In this document: in pieces, positions 54,204-63,952 of the stretch | Position numbering within the stretch: the stretch's first letter is position 1 | Layout of the letters: every line of letters begins with the position of its first letter | Assembly: GCA_023014485.1 (NCBI GenBank) | Contig: JAJOZX010012103.1 | Coordinates: 49,864-113,863, forward strand | DNA from: Bathynomus jamesi | Lineage: Eukaryota > Arthropoda > Malacostraca > Isopoda > Cirolanidae | Length of the DNA: 64,000 nucleotides | Reading direction: 5' to 3' | The notes under the pieces: generated by a model | Databases searched by the model: none | What the model saw: only the letters and a program-made list of their open reading frames with translations | What the model was told of the DNA's origin: nothing | Program-made: the position numbers and the translations under genes

Positions 54204-54266
<63 letters not shown>
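54204..54266. repeat. (AT)n microsatellite
   Basis: About 31 AT units; open frames through it are Tyr-Ile runs without meaning. Confidence 0.98.
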
Positions 54267-54267
<1 letters not shown>

Positions 54268-54301
54268 GTATTTATTTATTTATTTATTATATTTATATTT
54301 A

Positions 54302-54546
54302 CAGGGAGTCTGTGTAACTACAGATTTCATGAAATCTTTAAAATGTTCAGGGATTTCATGTGAAGTTAAGTTGTGATATTTTCGTTCGTTTCAGCGGAAA
54401 TATCACGTCTTAACCTCACCAGTTGTCAAGAGCGTACAGTTCACCAAACAGGGCATTCAGTAATTTTCCCTAGGTTCAACGAAAATATGACGACTGAACA
54501 TTTTAGGGATTCCATGAAATCCCTAGTTACACAAATTCTCTGTAAC
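54302..54546. mobile_element. MITE enclosing an ACGAAAATATCAC palindrome
   Basis: The ends GTGTAACTACAGATTTCATG, TTTAAAATGTTCAG and, inverted, GTGTAACTAGGGATTTCATG, CTAAAATGTTCAG form imperfect terminal repeats of about 50 bp. Inside lies GTGATATTTTCGTTCGTTTC / AGCGGAAATATCAC (54373-54406) and a second half-core TTCAACGAAAATATGACG (54475). Non-coding. Confidence 0.75.
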
Positions 54547-54599
54547 ATATATACCGCGTAACATTCTGTACATTCGATCGAATACACACACTCAACAGC

Positions 54600-54836
54600 A
54601 TTTTCCGGGCTGTTCTTTATTAGAGAGATTTAATCATATTATTACACTTAAAGACTACGTTACTGCCAATTGTTTTAAGTAAGGTGGGAAGATGTTTAAA
54701 ATTTACATGGTAAGGTAGGCCTAGGATATTTTTATGCTCAAATTCATTTACAGTTACATTATTATAACACCTATTCTTAGCTTTCTTAAGGCAGTTATCT
54801 AGAAATGAAATAGGATAACACAATTTAGTAAACACG
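54600..54836 (-). pseudogene. Penelope-like retroelement fragment
   Basis: The 71-residue frame has FLDNCLKKAKNR, then LGLPYHVNFKHLPTLLKTIG and SNVVFKCNNMIKSL. This matches the segment between RT and the GIY-YIG endonuclease of Penelope-like elements, where a LPYxxxxxxxLxxxLKxxxxxVVF order is conserved. No catalytic motif is included. Confidence 0.55.
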
Positions 54837-54839
54837 TCT

Positions 54840-55019
54840 GTTTGAGAAGTACCAGAGATATTTCTTAAATGCCTTGAGCGCAGTTTCAGCCAAAACCCTG
54901 TTTGGATAAGTCTCCATAACTGTTGGAAAAGCTAGGTTGTTTCTAGGGGCTCTCAGGGGTCCTTGGCTTCATGCCAATATTTACTATAAACAAGTGCCAC
55001 AAAGCGACAAAAATCTTTC

Positions 55020-55059
<40 letters not shown>

Positions 55060-55310
55060 CCCATGAGCATTAAGTTTCATTTGCTCCTGGAAGAGAAAGA
55101 TCTTCAAAGCAGAGGTAGCTTTTGCCATCCAGCGAGCTTGATGAAGAGCTCCTGGAGCTCTGATGTTGTACTTCTTAGGCAAACTTCCTCCCAGAAAAAT
55201 TAGAGAAAGATGGAGGAATTCACTGTAGTCATCTCTTAAGAAGCTGCTGTTCTGAAGAGCGTCGGAGCGGTACTGTATCATCATCTTCAAAAAGTTTCCA
55301 TTCCTGCTGA
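54840..55310 (-). pseudogene. fragment of a TAGGGTG-family transposase, split by poly(A)
   Basis: Minus strand: LRDDYSEFLHLSLIFLGG, then GALHQARWMAKATSALKIFL and FQEQMKLNAHG. A pure A36 tract (55024-55059) follows, then FVALWHLFIVNIGM, PRTPESPRNNLAFPTVM and ETALKAFKKYLWYFS. The matching order in copy 1 is HYARWMAKVIYAIKMW, FGVLIYLKSWITAP, QAPKNDLDL and KKFENHLWYLS. So the A tract sits inside the coding sequence. No termini are found. Confidence 0.75.
55024..55059. repeat. T36 homopolymer
   Basis: Thirty-six T residues in a row, inside the transposase fragment. An A-tailed insertion or slippage event. Confidence 0.98.
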
Positions 55311-55394
55311 TATAAAGTTTTCTTTTTGATAACTGGCCATTGTGTCATGAATCGCTTAACAATGAGACTTGTGGTCCTTTCGAAGGTTCAAGAA

Positions 55395-55920
55395 TACTAA
55401 AAAATACGTAAGCCAAAACGACTTCATTCATATGATGACGACATTCTCTCCACAGTGCCCTGTCATTTCTGCAACGATATTCCGAGTCCTGTCAGTGGTT
55501 AAGAATTTCTCGAGCTCATTGTCACAGTAGATGAGACATGGGTTCATTACCGTACTCCGGAACAAGATTGTGAGGTCCGCTGGCAAAGTGATGGTTACCG
55601 TGTTTTTGGGACCACGAAGGCGTTTTGCTCGCAGACTGCATGCAAAAAGGCACAACAATCAATGCAGCTGCATATTGTTCAACACTGGAACGTTTACGAG
55701 TGGCCATTAAACGTAAACGTCCTGGACTGCTCCGTAGGGCAGGGCACTGTTCCAGTCGAGCCGTTATGTTCAACTGACTCGTATAACCATGTACGGTAGG
55801 TGGCAGCCGAATCGACATGCGTTGTTGCCAACAATGATTGCCGAATTCACCTGATACAAACATAATCATGTACGTCCTTTAGTTACGAAATTATACTTAT
55901 TTTCTGACGCGCCCCTCGTA
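55395..55920 (+). pseudogene. mariner remnant, 3' part with right end
   Basis: Plus strand: FLELIVTVDETWVHYRTPEQ (first catalytic Asp, about 55530), WQSDGYRVFG, then INAAAYCSTLERLRVAIKRK and RPGLLRRA. The region holding the second and third Asp is deleted. The right end is the inverse of CGAGGGGCGCGTCAGAAAAT, ending at 55918 before TA. The minus frames here are shadows. Confidence 0.8.
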
Positions 55921-55929
55921 TATGGATAT

Positions 55930-58900
55930 TAGGGTGTGTCAATTTTGTCAACTTTTTTCAAATCAATTTTGGTAGTGAAAATATAGTCTTTTCATGTGAA
56001 AACTTGAAATTGGCCAACCAAAATGAAATAAAATAACCCTTACCTACATCAATTTTACCTTAAAGTTTCAGAAATTGATCTCTCACTAAATAATAGGACA
56101 TAATTGATTAACTATTCATCTGTCACAGAATTGACCCACTGACGCGTATGGAGTGTTTTCAAGGTCATATAGTTGTACAAGTCACAACATGAATAGAACT
56201 GTCCCTCACTCTCATCCTCATTGCCTCTTAGATGTCATAGACGGTGGTTTGCTGTTATTGCTCTTGTACCTACTTCATAGTTATTCTCTAGACGAATACT
56301 ACAGTTTACTGTAAGTATGGATTTTGATTATTACAATTATTTATTATCATCATATTCTTCTGTCTAATTATGTTGTAATCCCATGGAATATTTTTTTATT
56401 GAATTTTAGAACATCGAATGACTAAACTTTGAAACATCGTAATTGATATAAAATACTTAAATGTTTTTCTTTCTTTCAGATATTCCTAAGATGCCCAAAA
56501 TTGAAGACAAGAGGTCAGTCGTCATGCCACTTGAGCCTGTTAGTCGGTACAGGCAAGGAGTTTCCCGTATCAGAACTACCAACAGTGCGAGACATGCTGA
56601 GACTAGGGTTGCTCCTTCGTGAACAAAATACAAAGGATAGAAGGAACTACACAGAGAAAGCTCATAAGGGAAATGATTCCCCCTCTTCGCATCAGTGGAA
56701 AAAAGCTAATGTGTTATTCAAACCACCTGTACTCATCAGTATAGAACTTTGAGCTAAAATTAACAAAGCTGTGGCACAAACCAGTTGAGATATCACTTGG
56801 TAAAGGAAAACTAGTCAAAGAAAAATAAATTTCTGCACACACATTGATACTACTCTTCACATTTTTAACTGCCAGTGTCCCATGGAGTTGTGTTCTGAAG
56901 CCAATTGTTCTCCCTCATGCAGAAGAGAACCTCACCCTCACATTAATTGTCGCTGTCCTCGTGAGAAGAAGATCCCTGTTTTGGAGCTGGCTTTCATAAA
57001 GGCGCAGAGAACAAAGGCAGGAGGCCAAGGAAGTATGCAGATTGGTTCGGCAGATAATTCAGAAACCAAAAAACAGATTGTTATTGCTGAGAAAAAAGAG
57101 AAAATCCGAGAGAGGGAAGAAAGGAAGAAAAAGAAGAGTGAAGAAGCCACCCAAAGAGATGAAGAGCTCTATCAAGAGGTTTCTCACTTCTCTGAAAGCT
57201 CTTCAGATGAACAGAAAGAAGCAACATCAGATGATAGCTCCAAAATGCCATCTGAACCTTTGCCGAAGAGAATGAAATACAACACTAAAGACATCTCAAA
57301 CATTGCCCTTGCCAGTATTCGCCACCATACGGGGCTACGAGAGACTGCAGAGATTGCCACTGCCGCTTGGATAGATGCAGGCCTCATCAGCCGAGAGGAT
57401 ACATCCTTAGTGATAGATCATAATAAGATAAGAAGAACACAAGAAAAAATAATGAAGGAAATATCTGATCAGCATGAAAAAGATTTGAAGGAGGAAGGTC
57501 TCTCTTGCCTTTTGTTTGATGGAAGAAGAGATGACACAAAAGTTCTCCTAGAGGTAGATGGAATGGACAGAAAGTTTCCCGGCCTCATCAAAGAAGAACA
57601 CTACTCTGTGTGTTCCGAACCTGGTGGCCGCTATTTGTTTCACTTTGTTCCTGAAGCAGAAGTAGAAGGCAAGAAACATGCAGAGGCAATTGCTGATCAA
57701 ATAATATGTTGGCTTCAAGAAAGAAGACTTGACAGTTCACTGCAGGCCGTTGGTGGAGACTCAACTGCGGTGAACACTGGATGACAGGGCGGTGTTATGA
57801 TGCATTTAGAGAAAAAATTTGGAAGAAGGCTTGTTTGGATTGTATGTGATTTGCACACAGGGGAACTACCTCTTCGTCGTCTCATCCAGGAACTTGATGG
57901 TCCTACAAAGAGCAACAAGAAGTGGTCAGGCCCCCTTGGCAACATGCTAGATGAAGCAACGGAATTAGAAATAAATACAAAATTTCCAAAGGTCGAAGTA
58001 GGCCCTCCCCTTCCAGTGTTGTCTGAAGAAGTTATCAAAGACCTCAGCACGGATCAATCTTACGCTTATCGTATTGTTCAAGCAATCAGATCAGGAGAGT
58101 TGCCTCAAAATCTGGCTCTCTTGGAGATTGAACCCGTAAGTCACAGTTGTTGGTTAACTACAGCGATTCGTTTCTGTAGGATTTGGGTTTCCAAACATGC
58201 ACTGAAGGGCAAAATGCTACAGAATTTGATGTTGATTGTTGAATTTATTATTGGGTTTTATCTTCCTCACTGGTTCAATGTAAAACTTAATCCAATGTGA
58301 TGGAGGGGCCCAACCACATCTTGTTTCAATTACAGCTAAGAATGAACCCAAAGGAAAGTAATGGTGGACATCGTGTTACCTGTGGTGAGAAGGTCCGCTT
58401 GGTATGCTAGGCCAGAGGCAGTTTTGCAAGCAGTACTCTGCAGCCAATGTACCAAAGAGCGAACTGAGGCTGTGGAAATCATTCTAAAGCTTAGAGGAAC
58501 ATCACTAGATGATGACCAGCTGGGAGACTGCTCTGTTCAGACAAGGAAGGTACCTCCGATAAACGTCAATGCCACGAAATTGTCAGAATTAGTTAACTTG
58601 AGTTCGGAAGTTTTGGAGCCACCACTGACAACATGTATAACAAACAAAGATTTAACACAACTTAAAGAGGCCCCAGTGCAAGTGCCAAAGTGGCCTTCTC
58701 ACACTCAGTGTGTGGAGAGATGTGTGAAAATGGTCACAGAAGCAGCTAGTCAAGTTTACAGTCACGAGAGGCGAGAAGGCTACATCAAAGCGCAAGTAGC
58801 AAGCCGAATGCTGATGTCAAGGAACCGCAACAAAAAGGACACGTTTGCATTGGTTACTTTCAAATAAAGACTCTGAATATCTTATTGCCACTTTAAATGT

Positions 58901-59107
58901 TGATAGGATGTTTGCGCACATTTGTTATTTTGTTACGAATTTACGGAAAAATGGAATTTTTGAATTAAAATTGATGTAGGTAGGAGTTATTTTTTATTGT
59001 TTTTGAAGCAAGGATATTATTTTGTATGCCAAATGATTACATTAAATTGCTACCAAATCACATGATTTTCAATTTAGTCATTTCACCCCCAAAATTGACA
59101 CACCCTA
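55930..59107 (+). mobile_element. unnamed DDE transposon, TAGGGTGTGTC ends, copy 3
   Basis: The termini are TAGGGTGTGTCAATTTTG and its exact inverse. The flanks carry tggatat on both sides (atggatat before; ttggatat two bases after the end), an 8-bp duplication with one mismatch and a small offset. At 3.2 kb it carries one gene on the plus strand. A donor-like CTGTAAGTA near 56310 and acceptor TTCTTTCTTTCAG near 56479 bracket a probable 5' intron. Confidence 0.85.
56490..58867 (+). pseudogene. DDE transposase of the TAGGGTG family, copy 3
   Basis: After the probable acceptor: MPKIEDKR, a frameshift, then FPVSELPTVRDMLRLGLLL. Degraded sequence leads to HIFNCQCPMELCSEANCSP, a Cys-rich segment, and the open frame 56882-57784. 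This has a long Lys/Glu coiled-coil-like stretch, LSCLLFDGRRDDTKVLL (first Asp) and LIKEEHYSVCSEPGGRY, ending GGDSTAVNTG (second Asp) at a TGA. The frame 57797-58300 follows with WIVCDLHTGELPLRRLIQEL (CxxH position), SHSCWLTTAIRF and FYLPHWFNVKLNPM. A last frame, 58361-58867, has VPKWPSHTQCVERCVKMVTE (Glu motif). Few lesions: a shift, one stop and one shift near 58300. Confidence 0.8.
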
Positions 59108-59204
59108 AATTGGATATGCTACATATATTTTACACATGTGTAATTATATGCAAAGAATATTTAATATATACACTAATTTATATGGGGCTCCAATAAACCT
59201 TAGC

Positions 59205-59219
59205 CCCCCCCCCCCCCGC
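59205..59219. repeat. C14-15 homopolymer
   Basis: A run of about 15 C residues after the copy 3 element. Confidence 0.9.
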
Positions 59220-59302
59220 CCATGGCCTAAACCATTAGAGGTACAGAAAAACTAAACATACCTTACAAAAGAGAATTTAATCCTGCATTTAATGAGAAAC
59301 AA

Positions 59303-59448
59303 TTAAAACTTGGTGTTCCCGCCATTGGCTTCCAAGTCAGCCTGAATTCGCTTTGGGTAGCTTGCCAAAAGTGACGTGAATAGATCTTGATCGTTACGCA
59401 AATTTGCTAAAACAGTTTCAATGTGTTGCATAAAGAGGCCTCCACATT
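59303..59448 (-). pseudogene. Tc1-like transposase C-terminus, split by nested hAT elements
   Basis: Minus strand: FMQHIETVLANLRNDQDLFT, SLLASYPKRIQADLEANGG and NTKF, then stop. The SYPKRxQAxxxAxGGxTK(F/Y) ending is typical of Tc1-type transposases. The upstream part continues beyond the nested hATs at 61617-61760 (LGLSELESNSDLIHPDLQIL, TSKGWKCG). The catalytic core is absent. Confidence 0.45.
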
Positions 59449-60422
59449 CAGGGCCGGCCTTTGGGCAAAGAAGCAAAGCCGCTCCTTTGGGCCCCGCGCT
59501 ATTAGGGGCCCCGCAAATATATGAGTCCAGTATAAAAAAATATTTTGGTTTTGAGTGGAAAATTAAATACGGCATGAAATTCAGCGGAAATCAGAACTGC
59601 TGCAGGATCGACTCGGTAATCTGGCGATCCTCTCCACTGAAAACGACATTGCGAGAAACTGTAACTATATACACCTCATTGTCGAATTTGCAACTATGAA
59701 AGGCAGAAAGGTTTCCTTGCGATCACATCCAAAATAAATGATATTTGTTTTTGAATCATTGTTCTTTTCTTTCAGTAAGCATCAGGGCTGTGGAGTCGGT
59801 GATAAAATTTGCCGACTCCAACTCCGACTCCAAAAATGTTAACATTCGACTCCGACTCCGACTCCGACTCCAGAAATCTGACTTGTATAATTACGACTCC
59901 GACTCCGATGGAATGTTAAGGCCAAATTGATTACGATTAGCTTTATTACGCCAATGGAGATTCTTAAACAAGGCATTTCGTCACCACCACATGACTCATC
60001 AGGTTACTTAGTGGCTGTAACTATGCCTTAATGGCTTTTTTTCTCTTTATTCAAAAATTACAATAAATCCCAAAATACAAACTGATTGAAGCTTAAACAA
60101 AATAAGATTATTATTGGTTTAGCAAATTAATGTTTTTTTTTTAATATTATAAACATCCGTAACAAACTGTACTAACCTAAACTGAATTTTTAAATTTCCT
60201 TATTATTAATTGTGGTAATTAATTAATTATAATCCTTATTAATTATAAGCAACTATATTTATATATATATTATTTATATATTATATATTATATATTATTT
60301 ATATATTATATATTATTTATATATTAAAACATTAGGTTAAATCTATTTTATTCATAAAATTGAGCCAGGCCTAGGCCTAGGCTGCTATGGTTACAGTTGA
60401 AGGAATTGCACCGACTCCGACT

Positions 60423-61431
60423 CAGTGTTGCCAACATTATCTCCTGAGAGTAAGGCTAGATTCGAAGAAAATATAGGCTATAAAGGCTATAACCCTAATA
60501 AAAATAGGCTAAAAAATAGGCTGTACCCTTCCTCACCAATATCTTCCTTTAATTCACTTAAAAAATGAGGATGCAACACATTTTTTATTATAGCTGTACA
60601 CTTGGTCCGGTGTATTTTCATTTGTTGAGCAATTTTACTGTCTGTGAATGATTGCTTACAAAGTTCTGTTAAATGGACACGTGTGTTTAATGAACAATGT
60701 TCTGCAATAAACAGAGCTTGTTTAGCTTCTGCAAAACATTTTTGATCATCTGAGGATTTATTAATTAAAACAGTCTGAATAGGCCTAAACGATTTACGTG
60801 AGGAAGATATATCAGAATGTTTTTTTGATGCAGCATGTTGCTTTATATCAAAATATTTCGCACGAATGGAAACTTTGCAATACGCACAATATGCTTTGGT
60901 TGAATCACCTGGAAGTTCTCTTATCCAATCCTTGCACAAATCATCTTTAAGCCATTCATTCCTAAATCGCTGTTGGTAGGCTGGCTTCGACATGTTTAAT
61001 GGGCTATTACTTAATTAACTTACAGTTTAGAAAACAAAGCTGGAAAACAACCACAAAGATAATAAAACTCTTCTCGACAATTCAAAACTATGACGGGGAA
61101 CTAATGGTAAATATATGTGAATTTTGAATAACAATTTACACTATACAATACACATTCACGTACAAGAAGAACTAACAACGACTGAAACCACTTCTATCAA
61201 ATCAGTACAAGATGACCCTCTTCCGACGTAATTGTACGTATTTTGACACTCTACAACGTGAAAAAACATTTTAGTACGCTCGCAATTTGATATGAAAAGA
61301 GGCTAGATTAAGGCTAAATTAGAACAAAAAGTTGCCAGATTTAAGGCCATAGGCTATTAAGTAAAATAAAAGGCTAGCCGAAGTTAAAATAGGCTAAATC
61401 TAGCCTGAAAAAGGCCAAGTTGGCAACACTG
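60423..61431 (-). mobile_element. inner hAT element
   Basis: The termini are CAGTGTTGCCAAC and GTTGGCAACACTG. A perfect 8-bp duplication ctccgact flanks it (60415-60422, 61432-61439). Subterminal TAGGCTA and AGGCTAAA motifs recur near both ends. It keeps the N-terminal part of its transposase and has lost the core. Confidence 0.93.
60487..60993 (-). pseudogene. hAT transposase N-terminus with BED-like zinc finger
   Basis: A 168-residue frame starts MSKPAYQQRFRNEWLKDD. It has W-x-x-x-LPGDSTKAYCAYC, then KHAAS-type HAASKKH, giving C-x2-C-x12-H-x5-H, a BED-like zinc finger for DNA binding. It continues with LNTRVHLTELCKQSFTDSKI and ends in read-through of the deletion joint (GEEGYSLFFSLF). The catalytic RNase H fold and dimerisation domain are missing. 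It could encode a DNA-binding-only protein, but expression is unknown. Confidence 0.75.
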
Positions 61432-61769
61432 CTCCGACTCCATCCAACTATGCACTTCCAACTCCGACTCCGACTCCACTCAAAATTGACCGACTCCACG
61501 ACTCCGACTCCACAGCCCTGGTGAGCATGCACCCACTATGGGTAGGTAACTTTAACCTTAGGGTCCCACTTTAAAAATCTCGAATTGGGGCCTCGCATTT
61601 GCTAGGGCCGTTGCTGTCCACATTTCCAGCCTTTGCTTGTCAAAATCTGCAAATCAGGGTGAATCAAGTCACTGTTTGATTCAAGCTCACTCAACCCAAG
61701 ACGAATTAATATGTGGGTTTTATACATGTATAATTTTGTATATTGTGTATACTTTGAAACTATCTCTCG

Positions 61770-61771
61770 TA

Positions 61772-61808
<37 letters not shown>

Positions 61809-61835
61809 CTCACACATATATACATACACACATAC
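61770..61835. repeat. compound (AC)n(AT)n(CA)n microsatellite
   Basis: ACAC, TATA and CACATA runs; frames through it are artefacts. Confidence 0.95.
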
Positions 61836-61879
61836 ACAAGGAATTACCCAAACCAATATAATTCTAGTATGAAAAATGT

Positions 61880-61998
61880 TCAATTTGTAGCGACCTCTAA
61901 ATCTGCTCCAATTTGCTCAAAATTTTGTGAGAGAGTTACTATTGCATAGTAACATTTTAAAGTTTGAAGTTTTACCATACTATCTTGGACCACCCTAA
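61880..61998. mobile_element. solo right end of a TAGGGTGG element
   Basis: The end reads GGACCACCCTA at 61988-61998. It is preceded by GACCTCTAAATCTGCTCC and TTTTGTGAGAGAG, echoing the last 120 bp of copy 1 (CCACCTCTAAATATTAACC, TTTTGCTCAGAGAAG). No left end or gene is present. Confidence 0.55.
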
Positions 61999-61999
61999 C

Positions 62000-62200
62000 T
62001 GACATATACTGTAGACCTAAAGGACAATTGAATGTACATTCATTGACATAGAGGTAATTATAATGTAATGTCTGTGTTCATAAAGATAAACAATTAATAT
62101 CATCGTGAACAGCGTTGAACTCCATGTAGTTTACTAGTCTTATACAGTAACTAGCGGAGCGACCCAGCGTTGCCCGGCTGGAAGTTAAACGCTATATATA
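62000..62200. other. unassigned, with a TAGCGGAGCGACCCAGCG phrase
   Basis: CTAGCGGAGCGACCCAGCG followed by TTGCCCGG at 62151-62178 resembles a short repeat terminus seen in many animal genomes, which I cannot name. Otherwise nothing. Confidence 0.35.
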
Positions 62201-62202
62201 AT

Positions 62203-62398
62203 ATGCCCGGTTAGGTTAATTGAATGCCCGGTTGGGTTAATTGTCCGGTGTACTCCCTTGACGATTGGTTAGGGTAAATCGTGATATTTTCGTTAGTTTT
62301 AACGAAAGTATCACGACGTAACTAACCAATCGTGAAGAGCATATAGTTGACCTCACTGGGCATTCAATTAACCGAACTGGGTATTCAATAATTTTGCC
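62203..62398. repeat. ACGAAAATATCAC palindrome family, best copy
   Basis: The core GTGATATTTTCGTTA / AACGAAAGTATCAC lies at 62281-62314. Outer arms extend it: CGATTGGTTAG / CTAACCAATCG, then CCCGGTTGGGTTAATTG and CATTCAATTAACCGAACTGG. The whole, about 195 bp, is an imperfect hairpin. Confidence 0.85.
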
Positions 62399-62670
62399 GT
62401 AGGTTTCGATATGTATGATATATATTCTAGAATGTGCATTTATCCATTTTAAAAATAATTTCAATAACAGTGTGGGAATGTATAAAATTGACAATATCCT
62501 GTTAAAATACTTTTTGCCTCTAACTCTTGCTAATTATGGGCTAATCTTTTCATTTTTCTGTCCCGCTGTACATTCGTATATATTTTTGTCATCTCGCCTC
62601 CCTTCATTCTCTGACGAGGTGTTCTTCTGAATACACGAAAGGCCTTGGAATCATTTTTCTTTTTCCTTGT

Positions 62671-62672
<2 letters not shown>
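62399..62672. other. intergenic, no recognised feature
   Basis: Nothing supportable. Confidence 0.4.

Positions 62673-62726
<54 letters not shown>
62673..62726. repeat. (AT)n microsatellite, left of Tc1
   Basis: About 27 AT units; with 63953-64000 it is one tract split by the Tc1 element. Confidence 0.98.
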
Positions 62727-62729
<3 letters not shown>

Positions 62730-63952
62730 CAAAAGTATTCGGACACCGCATGGTTTTGGGAAAAATGGTTTTATTATGGCATTTAGTAACCAGTAGTTCC
62801 ACCCTTTGCTTTTATTACAGCGTCAACACGTCGAGGCATACTTTCCACCAGTTTTCGGTAAGTCTGTGCAGGAATGGCTCGCCATTCCTCTTGCAGAGCT
62901 GATGCAAGAGATGCAAGTGAAGCCGGGCGTGGTGTGCGGTTTCGTATCCGTCGCTCCAGTTCGTCCCACATGTGCTCGATTGGGTTGAGATCGGGGCTCT
63001 GAGCAGGCCAGTCTAACAAATCTACCTTATTTTCACGAAACCAGTCCTGCACACGCCTTGCAGTATGGCAGGGAGCTCGATCCTGTTGAAACAAACAATG
63101 GCCATCTCCGTAGTATTGCCACAGTGTAGGGAGGGCCGAATTGTCCAGAACGTCGAGATAAACGTCAGCGTTCATGGTAGTGGGTATAACAACCAACGGG
63201 CCGAGCCCTAGCCAGGAAAAACAACCCCATACCATGATGGACCCTCCACCGAACTTCACCGTTGGACGTACACAGTCAGGAAGAAGCCGTTCTCCGGGCT
63301 GTCGCCACACCCAAACACGCCCATCAGACTGGAAGAGTGAATACCGCGACTCGTCGCTCCAAAGAACAGTTTTCCAGTCCTCCACGGTTCAGGAACGACG
63401 GGAGACACACCAGGCCAAACGACGCGTGGCATTAACTTTTGTAATCAGTGGCTTGTGTACAGGTGCTCTACCATAATAACCGAGTCTGTGCATCTCTCTG
63501 CGGATAGTTACAGTACTAACGGAGGTACCGGATGCTCTTCCTACCTCCTCAGCGATGGAAGCGGCAGAGGACGTGCGGGACTTCTTGACATGTCGTACCA
63601 GACTTCTTCTATCACGTTCCGTCAGTTTGCGTGGTCGTCCGGAACGTTTTTTCGCGTTAGTTGCACCGTCGTGCTTCCATCTCATGATAACATCCGCTAC
63701 AGTCGACTTTGGTATATCCTGTTTGGCTGCAATGTTTCGTATAGAAACGTTACTTAAATAACATCCGATGACGAGTCCACGTTGGAACTCGGAGAGTTCA
63801 CGTCCGCGCGGCATAGCTTCACAACAGTTACTGATAACTTAACAGAACACCTCAGCATTATAGTTTCGCCACGCTTTTTCCCAGCATACCTTTCGGCGAA
63901 GGTGATATTTGCAGAAATGCGGATTTTCCGGGGTGTCCGAATACTTTTGATC
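62727..63952 (-). mobile_element. Tc1 element, nearly intact
   Basis: The termini are GATCAAAAGTATTCGGACAC and its exact inverse at 63952, inside a (TA)n tract, as expected for TA-targeting elements. At 1,226 bp it has a normal length. It holds one transposase gene on the minus strand with a single stop. Confidence 0.93.
62783..63814 (-). pseudogene. Tc1 DD34E transposase, one in-frame stop
   Basis: From 63814: MPRGRELSEFQRGLVIG, then a paired-type helix-turn-helix (SIRNIAAKQDIPKSTVADVI), the GRPRK linker, and a second helix-turn-helix (SVSTVTIRREMHRLGYYG). A TGA at 63389-63391 falls where relatives have Trp before TVEDW, and the same frame continues to 62783. Catalytic residues are in [10 protein letters not shown] (Asp), [12 protein letters not shown] (Asp) and [11 protein letters not shown] (Glu), with 34 residues between the last two. 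The ending is complete ([18 protein letters not shown]). Total about 343 codons, a full-length family member. Arg replaces the usual Asn or Gly after the second Asp. Confidence 0.95.

Larger units (their letters stand above)
59783..61520. mobile_element. middle hAT element, CGACTCC arrays
   Basis: The termini are CAGGGCTGTGGAGTCGG and CGACTCCACAGCCCTG. The 8-bp duplication gtaagcat / gtgagcat has one mismatch. Both ends carry arrays of CCGACT. Apart from the inner element it is AT-rich and non-coding. Confidence 0.88.
59449..61616. mobile_element. outer hAT element of a triple nest
   Basis: The left end is CAGGGCCGGCCTTTGGGC, the right end CTAGGGCCGTTGCTG. A perfect 8-bp duplication tccacatt flanks it (59441-59448, 61617-61624). 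GGGGCCCCGCAAAT and the inverse GGGGCCTCGCATTT lie near each end. Without the inner element it is about 430 bp and non-coding. Confidence 0.88.

Noticed and set aside
54109..54376. Two plus-strand frames of about 80 residues
   Set aside because: They run through the (AT)n microsatellite and a foldback arm and encode Tyr-Ile repeats.
55428..55869. 115- and 76-residue minus-strand frames
   Set aside because: They are shadows of the plus-strand mariner remnant (VTVDETWVH, INAAAYCSTLERL).
63174..63761. Plus-strand frames of 68-100 residues
   Set aside because: They are antisense shadows of the Tc1 transposase.
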